Source of the DNA: Scatosoma sp045577595
GTDB taxonomy: Bacteria > Bacillota > Clostridia > Christensenellales > Borkfalkiaceae
NCBI GenBank assembly: GCA_045577595.1
Contig: JAZNIR010000100.1
Coordinates: 1 to 23,372, forward strand
Direction of reading: 5' to 3'
Length of the DNA stretch: 23,372 bases
The translations under genes and the position numbers were made by a program. The notes below the pieces were generated by a model. That model was not told where the DNA came from. It was given only the letters and a program-made list of their open reading frames with translations, and searched no databases. Below are positions 1-8,074 of the stretch, one piece after another. Within the stretch, counting starts at the first letter, position 1. Every line of letters begins with the position of its first letter.

Positions 1-118
1 CCACTATAGCGGTCTCGGCTTTTACGTTACGACTGCCAAAAACAACGGTAAACGCACCGAAAAGGCAAGCGAAAAATATCACCGCCGAATATATCAATGC
101 TTTAATTCTTTTCGTCAT
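1..118 (-). CDS. Secreted protein, N-terminal fragment (runs off window)
   Basis: Only the first 39 codons lie in the window. The start ATG at 118 overlaps the stop of the preceding permease as ATGA, which supports translational coupling. The visible peptide begins MTKRIKALIYSAVIFFACLF and continues to a KAET cleavage-like site near residue 34: a positively charged N-terminus, a hydrophobic core and an AXA-type end, so a classical Sec signal peptide rather than a lipobox. It is the last visible gene of the glycan operon, after the importer genes. By context it could be a secreted glycoside hydrolase or another surface protein, but the mature part is outside the window, so no function is assigned. 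Confidence 0.75.
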   Translation of the reverse strand, partial: MTKRIKALIYSAVIFFACLFGAFTVVFGSRNVKAETAIV

Positions 119-999
119 CCTTTCAATCCTCCAAGTGTCAAGTTGCCCATAAATTTATCTTTAAACATAATAAACAGTAAAAGTATAGGCGCAGTTACGA
201 TTACGCTTGCTGCAAGGTGTAAAGGAACGGAAGATTTATTCGCACCCGGTTGGAAATAATCAAACAAACCGTACGAAACCATCGGCGTACTCTTTAAGAA
301 TTGTAAGTTAATCGTATAATCGTTCCACAAACCAACCACGCCAAGCAAGAAATAGGTGGCGATTATCGGTGCCATAAGCGGTATCATAATTTGGAACATA
401 ATCCGCACGTGCGACGCGCCTTCCACGATTGCCGCTTCCGCGTATTCCCACGACAAATTTTTATACCCCGCGTACAATATCAAAAACGACGTATCGCACA
501 CGTGCATATTCATTAAAATTACCGAAATCGGCTTATCGTAAATGCCGAGTGTACGCAATAATTTTAACATAGCGGGCAACGTATTCGAAACGGGAATTAC
601 CATCGAGAAAAAGAACACCGCGTATAAAATTTCGTTGCCTTTAAATTTGAATTTTGCAAGTACGTACGCGGTGCAAACTCTTACGAGCAACGAACACACC
701 GTAACCGTAATAGGCAACCATATCGAATTCCAAAGCATTTCGGGGAAATACACGAATCTTGGAATTCTGCCCGACGTATCTTGTAAACGCATTGTTTCAA
801 AAACGTCTGTAAAGTTTTTCCAACAAAATTCTCTGGGGAATTGAAAAAGTTTATGATAACGGAAATCCCCGCGCGTTTTTAAAGAGGATAAAAGCACCCA
901 ATATAAGCTTAATAAAAGGGACAACGAATAGGCGATAAGCAACACAAGCACGATAATCGCGAACACGTCTTTATTATCTTGATTTACTTTTCTTTTCAT
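115..999 (-). CDS. Carbohydrate ABC transporter permease, MalG-like (CUT1)
   Basis: A 294-residue integral membrane protein with about six hydrophobic segments. The permease signature EAAIVEGA near residue 188 is the EAA loop that contacts the ATPase in binding-protein-dependent importers. Length and layout fit the second (MalG/LacG/YtcP type) permease of CUT1 sugar importers. It would form the membrane channel with the permease encoded just upstream (15-base gap), receiving sugar from the lipoprotein at 2134-3753. The start at 999 has an upstream GGAG at good spacing. No ATP-binding subunit is encoded nearby; in Bacillota such importers commonly share an MsmX/MsmK-type ATPase encoded elsewhere (family knowledge). 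The substrate cannot be read from the sequence, but the neighbouring alpha-galactosidase suggests a galactose-containing oligosaccharide. Confidence 0.93.
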   Translation of the reverse strand: MKRKVNQDNKDVFAIIVLVLLIAYSLSLLLSLYWVLLSSLKTRGDFRYHKLFQFPREFCWKNFTDVFETMRLQDTSGRIPRFVYFPEMLWNSIWLPITVTVCSLLVRVCTAYVLAKFKFKGNEILYAVFFFSMVIPVSNTLPAMLKLLRTLGIYDKPISVILMNMHVCDTSFLILYAGYKNLSWEYAEAAIVEGASHVRIMFQIMIPLMAPIIATYFLLGVVGLWNDYTINLQFLKSTPMVSYGLFDYFQPGANKSSVPLHLAASVIVTAPILLLFIMFKDKFMGNLTLGGLKG

Positions 1000-1014
1000 T
1001 TTTTCGTCTCCTTT

Positions 1015-2118
1015 TTAATATTCTACCGGCGGTATGAATCTGTTTACGATATACCGTCCAATGAGTGCAAGCGGTACGCCGATAAGAGAAATCATAAGGC
1101 TCGCCGCCGAAACGATGGGATAGTTTTTAAACGCCCCGTGTTTACCGATAATTTGTACGTAGAAATAGTACGAAAGCGTCCTTGCGGATTCAGGCGCGTC
1201 CTCTGCGTAGAACGTATACGCCGCGTTGCCCGTCATTAAGAATTTCGCCACACCAAGCAATAATAGCGTTGCCACCGTCGGGAAAATCAAAGGCAGATAA
1301 ATATGTATCAATTCCCCAAACAGCGAAATGCCGTCAAGTCTCGCGCTTTCGATAAGCGAATCGGGCACACGGCTCATCGTGCCACAATAAATTAATATAT
1401 TGGTGCCGAATCCCGTCCAAAAGCCGAAAAACCACATAAGCCAAAAGGCGCAATCTTCCCGTTGCAAATAACTTATGCCCTTTTCTATACCCATCGTGAT
1501 ATATAATAATTCCGGTATGACTTCGTCCAAAATATACGTAAACATCGTTACGGTTACAACGCTCGAAAGCACGTGAGGCAAAAACAAAATCACTTGGAAC
1601 ACGCCCGCAAAACGCAACTCTTTCACGATAAAGAAGGAGAAAAAGAGGGTAATCGGCAACGTTACGTAACTAAGCAAATACAACCATATGGAGTTAAGCG
1701 TGTACGTAGTAAGCGAAGGTTCGTTTTTCAACATGTCGATAAAGTTTTTAAAGTTATCGAACAAATTCCCAAAGTTAAAGAATACGTATTCTTTATACGT
1801 GGGCGAAGCCTTATTCGTATCGTAATATTGAAACGCCAACAAAATAGATTCGATATTTACGAAGATATTAAATATAATATATTGTATAATCGGAATCGCC
1901 AACACACCCCAAACGAACACCAAACGACGGGTTTTTTCCGTCCAAAAATGGCGTTTTTTAAAAGGGGTTTGTTTTTGTTTCTTTTTACTGTGCAATTTAC
2001 AGCTGATTGCGTATAATCCTTCGGATATTACGCGAAACAGCCAGCGAACGGGCCAAAGCAGTATCCCGAAAAAGGCATACATATAATCCCGCCAACTTTT
2101 TTTCATTCCGTTTTTCAT
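1015..2118 (-). CDS. Carbohydrate ABC transporter permease, MalF/LplB-like (CUT1)
   Basis: A 367-residue membrane protein carrying the EAA-type loop ESARLDGISLFGE in its C-terminal half, with hydrophobic segments typical of the first permease of CUT1 importers. It is longer than the usual roughly 300 residues. The extra N-terminal 65 or so residues hold a hydrophobic stretch (about residues 12-40) and a lysine-rich linker before the canonical first membrane segment. The start at 2118 is preceded by a strong GGGGGCG-type Shine-Dalgarno; the internal Met four codons on has none, so the extension looks real. It sits 15 bases after the solute-binding lipoprotein and 15 bases before the MalG-like permease, so the three form one importer. 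Confidence 0.93.
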   Translation of the reverse strand: MKNGMKKSWRDYMYAFFGILLWPVRWLFRVISEGLYAISCKLHSKKKQKQTPFKKRHFWTEKTRRLVFVWGVLAIPIIQYIIFNIFVNIESILLAFQYYDTNKASPTYKEYVFFNFGNLFDNFKNFIDMLKNEPSLTTYTLNSIWLYLLSYVTLPITLFFSFFIVKELRFAGVFQVILFLPHVLSSVVTVTMFTYILDEVIPELLYITMGIEKGISYLQREDCAFWLMWFFGFWTGFGTNILIYCGTMSRVPDSLIESARLDGISLFGELIHIYLPLIFPTVATLLLLGVAKFLMTGNAAYTFYAEDAPESARTLSYYFYVQIIGKHGAFKNYPIVSAASLMISLIGVPLALIGRYIVNRFIPPVEY

Positions 2119-2133
2119 AAACGCCCCCTACTG

Positions 2134-3753
2134 TTAATCGTTAAAATAATCGCCCAATCTATTATTCCAATCCGAATAATAATCTTTTCCGCCTTGAATA
2201 TATTGCGCAGCCGTTAACGAAGCGTTATTATAAAAAGCTTTTACCATATCCGAATAACTGTTCGTGCCGACTTTACTCTTCCAGAACCAATCGTAGAAAT
2301 AGTCCATTTCCAAATCGGCAACGTAATCGTTGGTGGATAAGGAAGTAGCAATATCATTATTTTCCACTTTAATCAGTTGATACAACGATTGAGAAAAATA
2401 AGTAAGTCCGTTATATTCATCAGGCTCTAAATCGTATTCGAAAGGACGTACCGTACCCGTCGCAACGTTGAAAATGCGCATCGCTTCTTTCGTGGACGCA
2501 AATTTTAAGAAATCCTTTGCCAAATCGGGCTTAATCGTTTTTGCGTTGATAAACACTGCCGTACCGGCGTTAGGGTTATACAACGTGTTCGTCGTGCTAT
2601 GATTTTCGTCGTAAGTGGGAATGCTCATCATGGCAAAACGACGCTTGCCGTATGCATAATCTTGATTGTCAAATTCATCTACGACGTCGTCGAAAATCCC
2701 CGATTTATACGCTTCGTTTTCCCACCAACCGCCTTCAAACAGCATTGCCACAGGCGCACCTTCGGGAGCAGCGAATAAGAAGTTTTCTTGCGCGATAAGT
2801 TGGTCTACGGAAAGATTGAAAATATTCGTATTAAACCACGTGCCTTTCTTCGAAATAAGGTCGTGCGCGAATTCCGCCGCGTATACTTTACCTTGTTGTC
2901 CAAGCAGTTGATTTCCGTTTTCAAGCGAAATGGGGCCAAACTGCGAATCGTTTCCGCTCATCGTATAGTTCAAGGTGAAATCGTTTAACCCCTCATAGTT
3001 TGCCATAAGCGATATTAAAAAGTTTCTGTGCGTGTACGTACTATTCGGCGACCAAGTAAAGGGAATTACGCCCTTGGACGTACGCATATAGTTGCACCAA
3101 TTTTTAAATTCGGTGTACGTTACGGGCAAACCGTCGTCGCTCGTACCAGGCAAACCGTCCCGTCCAAGCGTCTTTTCGCCTTCAACCTTTTTGTTTTCAG
3201 AGTCCCAAGAAGTGTATCCGCCACCTTGTTTGAGGTACAAACCTTTTTGTTCGAACAAATCGACGTCGTAAATCGCACCCGCAAGAGACGAGAAGTACGG
3301 CATACCGTAATATTTCCCTTCGTCGTTTTTGAAATAGTCCAAAATGTTCGGTTGAATACATTTTTGTTCAATCGTTTTATCTTCGTCTTCCGACGCTTTG
3401 CTTTGCATAACGTCCGTGATATCCAAAATGTATCCTTCTTTCGCCCACGTACGAATCGGCGTAATGTGCGTAAAGTACATATCTTCTATATCTACTTCAA
3501 TCGTGTTTTGCAATTCTTGCGGTTCGTATTCCGTTTTCTTTTTAATAACTTGAATGGTTTTGTCGGGATGTTCCGCCATATACATAGCCGCCACCGTGTC
3601 CATCCAAGCCGCGTCGATACCCGAATCGTACACGCCGACGTACAACGTGTTGGGGTCGTCTACAAACTTGTCTTTCCCGCAGGATGCCAATCCGCTTACC
3701 ATCATTAACGCCGAAAGCGCTACGATACCCGTTCTTTTAATTTGTTTCTTCAT
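2134..3753 (-). CDS. Sugar-binding lipoprotein of the ABC importer
   Basis: A 539-residue extracellular solute-binding protein. The N-terminus MKKQIKRTGIVALSALMMVS followed by GLASC is a lipoprotein signal with lipobox LASC; the acylated cysteine is residue 25, so the mature protein is anchored on the outer face of the membrane. Size, aromatic-rich body and position directly before two CUT1 permeases fit a family 1 carbohydrate-binding protein. The start at 3753 has AAAGGAG at good spacing. It is preceded by a 57-base AT-rich gap after the large surface protein, with no clear hairpin, so it probably shares the operon transcript. The ligand is unknown; the operon context suggests an oligosaccharide. 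Confidence 0.92.
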   Translation of the reverse strand: MKKQIKRTGIVALSALMMVSGLASCGKDKFVDDPNTLYVGVYDSGIDAAWMDTVAAMYMAEHPDKTIQVIKKKTEYEPQELQNTIEVDIEDMYFTHITPIRTWAKEGYILDITDVMQSKASEDEDKTIEQKCIQPNILDYFKNDEGKYYGMPYFSSLAGAIYDVDLFEQKGLYLKQGGGYTSWDSENKKVEGEKTLGRDGLPGTSDDGLPVTYTEFKNWCNYMRTSKGVIPFTWSPNSTYTHRNFLISLMANYEGLNDFTLNYTMSGNDSQFGPISLENGNQLLGQQGKVYAAEFAHDLISKKGTWFNTNIFNLSVDQLIAQENFLFAAPEGAPVAMLFEGGWWENEAYKSGIFDDVVDEFDNQDYAYGKRRFAMMSIPTYDENHSTTNTLYNPNAGTAVFINAKTIKPDLAKDFLKFASTKEAMRIFNVATGTVRPFEYDLEPDEYNGLTYFSQSLYQLIKVENNDIATSLSTNDYVADLEMDYFYDWFWKSKVGTNSYSDMVKAFYNNASLTAAQYIQGGKDYYSDWNNRLGDYFND

Positions 3754-3810
3754 CTTTCTTTTCTCCTTTTTAGGTGATTTTTTATTTTTTGTTTTTTTTA
3801 TTTTCAGCGT

Positions 3811-6702
3811 TTATTTTCCGCCGTTTTTCCGTTTTTTAATAACGAAGAACAATGCCGTTGTTAAAGCCACAACCACCGCCGCCGTTACGCCGACGATAAG
3901 CCCTACGTTGTCGTCTTTTTTCGAAACGTCGTTCGTATTCGTTGCCGCCACGTTATCACTCGTTACGACGATTTGATAAGAAATCGTTTCGCTATTTCCC
4001 GAATAATCGGTTACGGTGTAAATTACTTGTACGACGCTTTCCACGTCCACCGTCAACGAATAATCGTAAATTTGTTCGGTGCGTCCGTCTATCACCGCTT
4101 GCACCGTGTAGCCAAGCGTGCCGTCTTCTCCGTCAGAACAAGTCGCTTTGGGAAGTATAATTTGTTCTCCCACTTTCGCGCTCGTAGGCGGTGTATCGTT
4201 TAAGGAAATCGTCGGTTTGTTTCTATCCACGGCGGAAACAACGTACGTCGTTTCTACGCTTTCGTTTCCAACCGTTGCGGAAAGCTTGATTTTATAAACG
4301 CCTTTTTTCGACGCCGTTATCGTCGTACCGGTGAGCGATTGCGGAATGTCGTTATGCGTGCACGTAATTTGAATATCCCCTTGCACTTCTTGTTCAGCGT
4401 AATCGAGCAGTTTTACGTTTGCAAACGAAACGCTTTCACCGATATTTACCGTTTCCGACACGTCGTCGGGATTGACCATCGTCAACCAAAGTTCGCGTAC
4501 TTCAATGGTCGCCGTTTTCCGCGTTTCGTAACCCGCAACGTCCGTCGATTGATATACGACGGTGTAAACGCCGATTTCTAAACATTCGTACATACAAGGC
4601 ACGGACAGTGTTTCCGTCGTTCCGCTTGGCAAAGTAATTTGCGTAGAAACGCTTACTCCGTCGTCGAAATCGTCCGTTGCCGTCGCCGAAGGGATTTGGA
4701 TTTCCCCTAATATCCCTTTAAACGCCATTACGCTTTCGTTTTCCGATTGCATTTCTTTCACGTTTCCAAACGCGCCTGAAAGGGTAATCGTAGGCGGGGT
4801 TGCGTCTTCAAGCGACACCGAACGTACGATTTCCACCGTTTTGCTTTGTCCGTTCGCTTGATATTCCACCACGTATTTTACGTCGTACGTTCCAACCGCC
4901 ACGAACAACGTGTTTTTATTTTCATTCGTGTACGTTTGATAAACGCTGTCGGTGGATTTTTTCACCGAAATAACCACGTTCTTTTCCGTTATTTCGCCCA
5001 ACTTACCGTCTTCTACGATAACGTCGTCCGCCGAAAAATCCATTTCGCTTACGGCGAAGTACCTGTCGTTTGCCGACGCTTCGTCCGATAATTCAATCGT
5101 GTTTTGTTGAATAACGACGTTTTTCACGTGCTCGGTAACGTTGCCGAAATAATCGGTTGCTTGATAACAAAGTTGATATTCTCCCGCTTGTTCGAATAAG
5201 TAGGAAGTGGACTCGTCTACGTCCGTAACCGTCGCCACCGTTTCACCCGTAAGCTTTTTCACAACCAATTTTATACTCGGTTGCGCGTCTTTATAATATA
5301 AATCGGACGCGCATCTTGCACCGATAGGCGCAAGTTTTCCGTAAAGCCACGTTTCTTGTGCATAATCTTGCACCGTCATCTTCGGTGCGCCGTCGAGTAC
5401 TTCTATCGTGTACGTCGTTTCCAATAAACTTCCGTCGATTCTATTAAACGTATTGTTTTTCGAGTCGATTGCGCCCGATAAAATCAATTTACAATCTTCC
5501 GTACCGTTTGGCGTAAACGTCAATCCATCTTGATAGGGTTGTTCGGCAAGCAATATGTTATTGCCTTGCATAACTTTCACGTTTCCGTTATAGGCGATTT
5601 CCCCTTCCAAAGCGTCGAACGCTTTTAAAGTAGGAAGTTTATAGGCTACGCCACTAATAGCCCGCACTTGCACGTCCGCCGTCGGCGACGGGCCCGCATT
5701 ATCTTGCAATTTCCCGTTTGCGCCCGCAAGGCTTTGCCCGTTTACCGAATAAAGTACGAATTTAGGCGTTCTACCCGCCGTTACGTCGGTAACCGTAACG
5801 CTTACCGTATAATTTTCAAACGAATCCAGCGCTTTCGTACCGCCGTGATAGTGTATATTCTCTTCGTCTTTCAAATCCGCCACTAATATTTTTTGCGTAT
5901 TGGACAACTTAATGCCGTACGTATATCCGTAAATTTCCATCGTAACGGGGTCAAATCCAAACGCCGTCGATTTCGAATAGAGCGCAATTTCTCTCTCCCC
6001 GCTATATTCGGATACGAGCGTGTTTGAAAAAGTCGCCCCGCGAAGTGAAGTGTTATAAGACACGTTAAAATTATTATAGCCCTTTTGTTTATACGTGCCA
6101 CCCGTTACGCTATCGTCCGAATAACTCAAACCCGCGCCTTCATTCGCGTTCACCGCGCCCAAGCCTACGCGCATAGCCACATACGTATTTGCAGAATCTT
6201 GCCCGCCTGCAATATATACGGTGAACGATTCTTCCGTATCTACGTCGGTGAACGTAAAAGCAATTTCCCGCAAATCCAATTCGGTGTTCTGCACGTATTT
6301 ACCCCACCATATATCGCTAGGGTTTTTCGCCGTGCCGTCTTCTTTTAAATTAGAGTACGACGTTTCCGAGAATACGCGAAAATCGAATTCGGATACGCCC
6401 GAAAATTTTTGCGTAAACGTTACCGTACTGCCAACCGCCGACGAGCCGTTACGTTTGCTCGTAAACATAGCGCCCGACTTTTTATCGTTTGAAAAGGGTG
6501 TCGAACCGTCGCCAATGGCGATTTCGCTACCTTTTACGTTATACTCTACGTCGAAATCGGACGTTTTGTAATCCATAAAAGACGAAACGTTGGAAACGGT
6601 TGCCGCTTGGGTAATCACGTTCGTATCCGCGTGCAACGCAATCCCCGCGCCAAAACAAATCGCGCATAAGCCCGCCACTATACCTTTCATTTTTCTCATC
6701 AT
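3811..6702 (-). CDS. Large surface protein with Ig-like domains and C-terminal membrane anchor
   Basis: 963 residues from the chosen start. The frame is open further upstream, but that part overlaps the sialidase-like gene. ATG 6702 forms an ATGA overlap with that gene's stop and has GGAAG about 7 bases ahead; ATG 6699 and 6690 are alternatives. An N-terminal signal peptide ends near ITQAAT. Residues about 40-330 form a beta-rich, aromatic and Asn-rich region that may be a lectin-like (concanavalin-type) fold; this is inference. Several Ig-like/HYR-type modules follow, with recurring YQATDYFGNVTE, YQSTDVAGYETR and YTVTDYSGNSET motifs. The C-terminus is a single membrane helix (LIVGVTAAVVVALTTALFFV) and a KKRKNGGK tail, without LPXTG. 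It probably captures or presents glycan at the cell surface for the importer. No catalytic domain recognised. Confidence 0.85.
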   Translation of the reverse strand: MMRKMKGIVAGLCAICFGAGIALHADTNVITQAATVSNVSSFMDYKTSDFDVEYNVKGSEIAIGDGSTPFSNDKKSGAMFTSKRNGSSAVGSTVTFTQKFSGVSEFDFRVFSETSYSNLKEDGTAKNPSDIWWGKYVQNTELDLREIAFTFTDVDTEESFTVYIAGGQDSANTYVAMRVGLGAVNANEGAGLSYSDDSVTGGTYKQKGYNNFNVSYNTSLRGATFSNTLVSEYSGEREIALYSKSTAFGFDPVTMEIYGYTYGIKLSNTQKILVADLKDEENIHYHGGTKALDSFENYTVSVTVTDVTAGRTPKFVLYSVNGQSLAGANGKLQDNAGPSPTADVQVRAISGVAYKLPTLKAFDALEGEIAYNGNVKVMQGNNILLAEQPYQDGLTFTPNGTEDCKLILSGAIDSKNNTFNRIDGSLLETTYTIEVLDGAPKMTVQDYAQETWLYGKLAPIGARCASDLYYKDAQPSIKLVVKKLTGETVATVTDVDESTSYLFEQAGEYQLCYQATDYFGNVTEHVKNVVIQQNTIELSDEASANDRYFAVSEMDFSADDVIVEDGKLGEITEKNVVISVKKSTDSVYQTYTNENKNTLFVAVGTYDVKYVVEYQANGQSKTVEIVRSVSLEDATPPTITLSGAFGNVKEMQSENESVMAFKGILGEIQIPSATATDDFDDGVSVSTQITLPSGTTETLSVPCMYECLEIGVYTVVYQSTDVAGYETRKTATIEVRELWLTMVNPDDVSETVNIGESVSFANVKLLDYAEQEVQGDIQITCTHNDIPQSLTGTTITASKKGVYKIKLSATVGNESVETTYVVSAVDRNKPTISLNDTPPTSAKVGEQIILPKATCSDGEDGTLGYTVQAVIDGRTEQIYDYSLTVDVESVVQVIYTVTDYSGNSETISYQIVVTSDNVAATNTNDVSKKDDNVGLIVGVTAAVVVALTTALFFVIKKRKNGGK

Positions 6703-7832
6703 TCTAACTTCCATTTCGTATAATATACTCCCGCGTTTTCGTCTTTTACTTTTCTTTGATAATATACCGTCAACAAACTGCCGTCCGAAAGTTCCACCGT
6801 CGAAGGATATCCTAAATCGGAGCTGGGACCGTCGTCGCGCAATATAATTTCTTCGCTCCACGTATCCCCGTCGTCGTCGCTGTATCTTGCGCGTTGTCCA
6901 AACGGTTCGCTACGGTAGCCGTAAGAACAAATGATTCTACCGCTTTCAAGTTGCACAAGGTGCGGAGGCGAACCTTTTTCCACTAATAACGTAGGCGCTG
7001 TAAACGTTTTGCCGTTATCGTCCGAATAGCATTGATAAATAGCAAACAGTTGTCCGTATTTTTCCACGCGGATATGTACGAGAATTCTTCCGCTTTTGAG
7101 TTGAATGGCGTGCGGTTCGCAACAAAACCGACCTTCGTCCCAAATTTTTTCCAACCCTTGCAATTCTTGCGGTTTCGACCACGTTTCTCCGTCGTCGTCG
7201 CTAAACGTATAATAAATGCCTTCGATAAGCGCGTCGTAATCGCCGAATTTTTTATGCAAATTGGGTTTATGATAATTGATTCCCCAATTCGACTCCGGCG
7301 AACTGAACGCCCGCCCTACGTAAAACAATCTGCCGTCTTGCAACTGGCAAGGTCCGTGCGGGCTCGTTAAAGGTAGGATATGTAAATCCCCAAACGTATT
7401 TCCGTTGTCGTTACTGATTTTATACGTCGAGCCAAGCAATTTTTCCGCCTTTTCCGCATCGAAACAAGCGTTGTGCGCCGCAACCAACAACTTTTTCTTG
7501 TCTTCCGTGTCCGGTTTCACCCCGCTCATTTGAAAGGCGGTGGAATTGTTAAAGCTCGTAAGCATCACTTTATCGCCAAACACGCAAAGCCCGCCGTCGC
7601 GGTCGTCTAATTCGGTGTCGATAATCGGCGTAGGCGCGCTCCAAGTTTTCCCGCCGTCCGTCGATTTGCAAAGGGACGTTTTTCCAAACGGACAAACGTG
7701 CGACATACGATACGCCGAAAACGCTGCAAGTAACGTTCCGTCTTTGGCTTTCGCCACCGTCGGCCACGCCGCAAACCCAAACAAGTTGTCGCTTTCGTAC
7801 ACGACGCCGTGTTCTATAATTGAATATTTCAT
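6699..7832 (-). CDS. Sialidase-like (BNR/Asp-box) beta-propeller protein
   Basis: 377 residues with five Asp-box repeats: STDGGKTW (57-64), SNDNGNTF (140-147), SDDDGETW (211-218), SDDNGKTF (270-277) and SDDDGDTW (318-325), plus the closing GYPSTVELSDGSLLTVYY. This is the six-bladed sialidase/neuraminidase fold. The start at 7832 is fixed by AAGGAGAG about 6 bases upstream; an open extension of 23 codons has no such site. There is no signal peptide, so it should act in the cytoplasm on imported sugar. The usual N-terminal FRIP motif of GH33 sialidases, whose arginine binds the sialate carboxylate, is replaced by WPT at residues 23-25, so true sialidase activity is doubtful. It could be another propeller glycosidase. 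It overlaps the surface-protein gene by four bases. Confidence 0.85.
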   Translation of the reverse strand: MKYSIIEHGVVYESDNLFGFAAWPTVAKAKDGTLLAAFSAYRMSHVCPFGKTSLCKSTDGGKTWSAPTPIIDTELDDRDGGLCVFGDKVMLTSFNNSTAFQMSGVKPDTEDKKKLLVAAHNACFDAEKAEKLLGSTYKISNDNGNTFGDLHILPLTSPHGPCQLQDGRLFYVGRAFSSPESNWGINYHKPNLHKKFGDYDALIEGIYYTFSDDDGETWSKPQELQGLEKIWDEGRFCCEPHAIQLKSGRILVHIRVEKYGQLFAIYQCYSDDNGKTFTAPTLLVEKGSPPHLVQLESGRIICSYGYRSEPFGQRARYSDDDGDTWSEEIILRDDGPSSDLGYPSTVELSDGSLLTVYYQRKVKDENAGVYYTKWKLE

Positions 7833-7882
7833 TTCTCTCTCCTTTTTAAGGTTTTTTATTTTTTTATTTTGCCGTCGCTCTT

Positions 7883-8074
7883 TTACACGAACTCGGGACA
7901 ACCGCGATATTTATACGAACGTATCATACCGTCCACGCAATCTCGCGAAACTTTCAATTCTTTGGCAAGGCAATCCAAACAGTATTTTTCTTTAAACGAA
8001 AGAATTTTCTTACACAAAGCCTCTGCGTCGCGGGTTAATTCTTTTCCGCATACTTGGCAATATTCTTCCGTCAT
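7883..8074 (-). CDS. Small cysteine-rich, zinc-ribbon-like protein (63 aa)
   Basis: A 63-residue protein with two CxxC knuckles, C6-QV-C9 and C32-LD-C35, plus further cysteines at 21, 46 and 59. The four CxxC cysteines are spaced as in a single structural zinc site. The start ATG at 8074 overlaps the stop of the alpha-galactosidase gene as ATGA, so it is translationally coupled and very probably a real gene. The sialidase-like gene begins 50 bases later. I do not recognise a characterised family; similar small CxxC...CxxC hypotheticals ending in a GC-P/T-F type motif occur in Clostridia, from general recollection only. Function unknown: a regulator, an adaptor or a protein-binding partner are all possible. 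Confidence 0.75.
   Translation of the reverse strand: MTEEYCQVCGKELTRDAEALCKKILSFKEKYCLDCLAKELKVSRDCVDGMIRSYKYRGCPEFV

Noticed and set aside
3028..3708. 226-residue plus-strand open frame
   Set aside because: It is antisense to the sugar-binding lipoprotein, has arginine-rich low-quality sequence and no ribosome binding site.
6703..6861. Upstream in-frame extension of the large surface protein
   Set aside because: It overlaps the conserved end of the sialidase-like gene and would put about 50 charged residues before a clear signal peptide; ATG 6702 has an ATGA overlap and a ribosome binding site.
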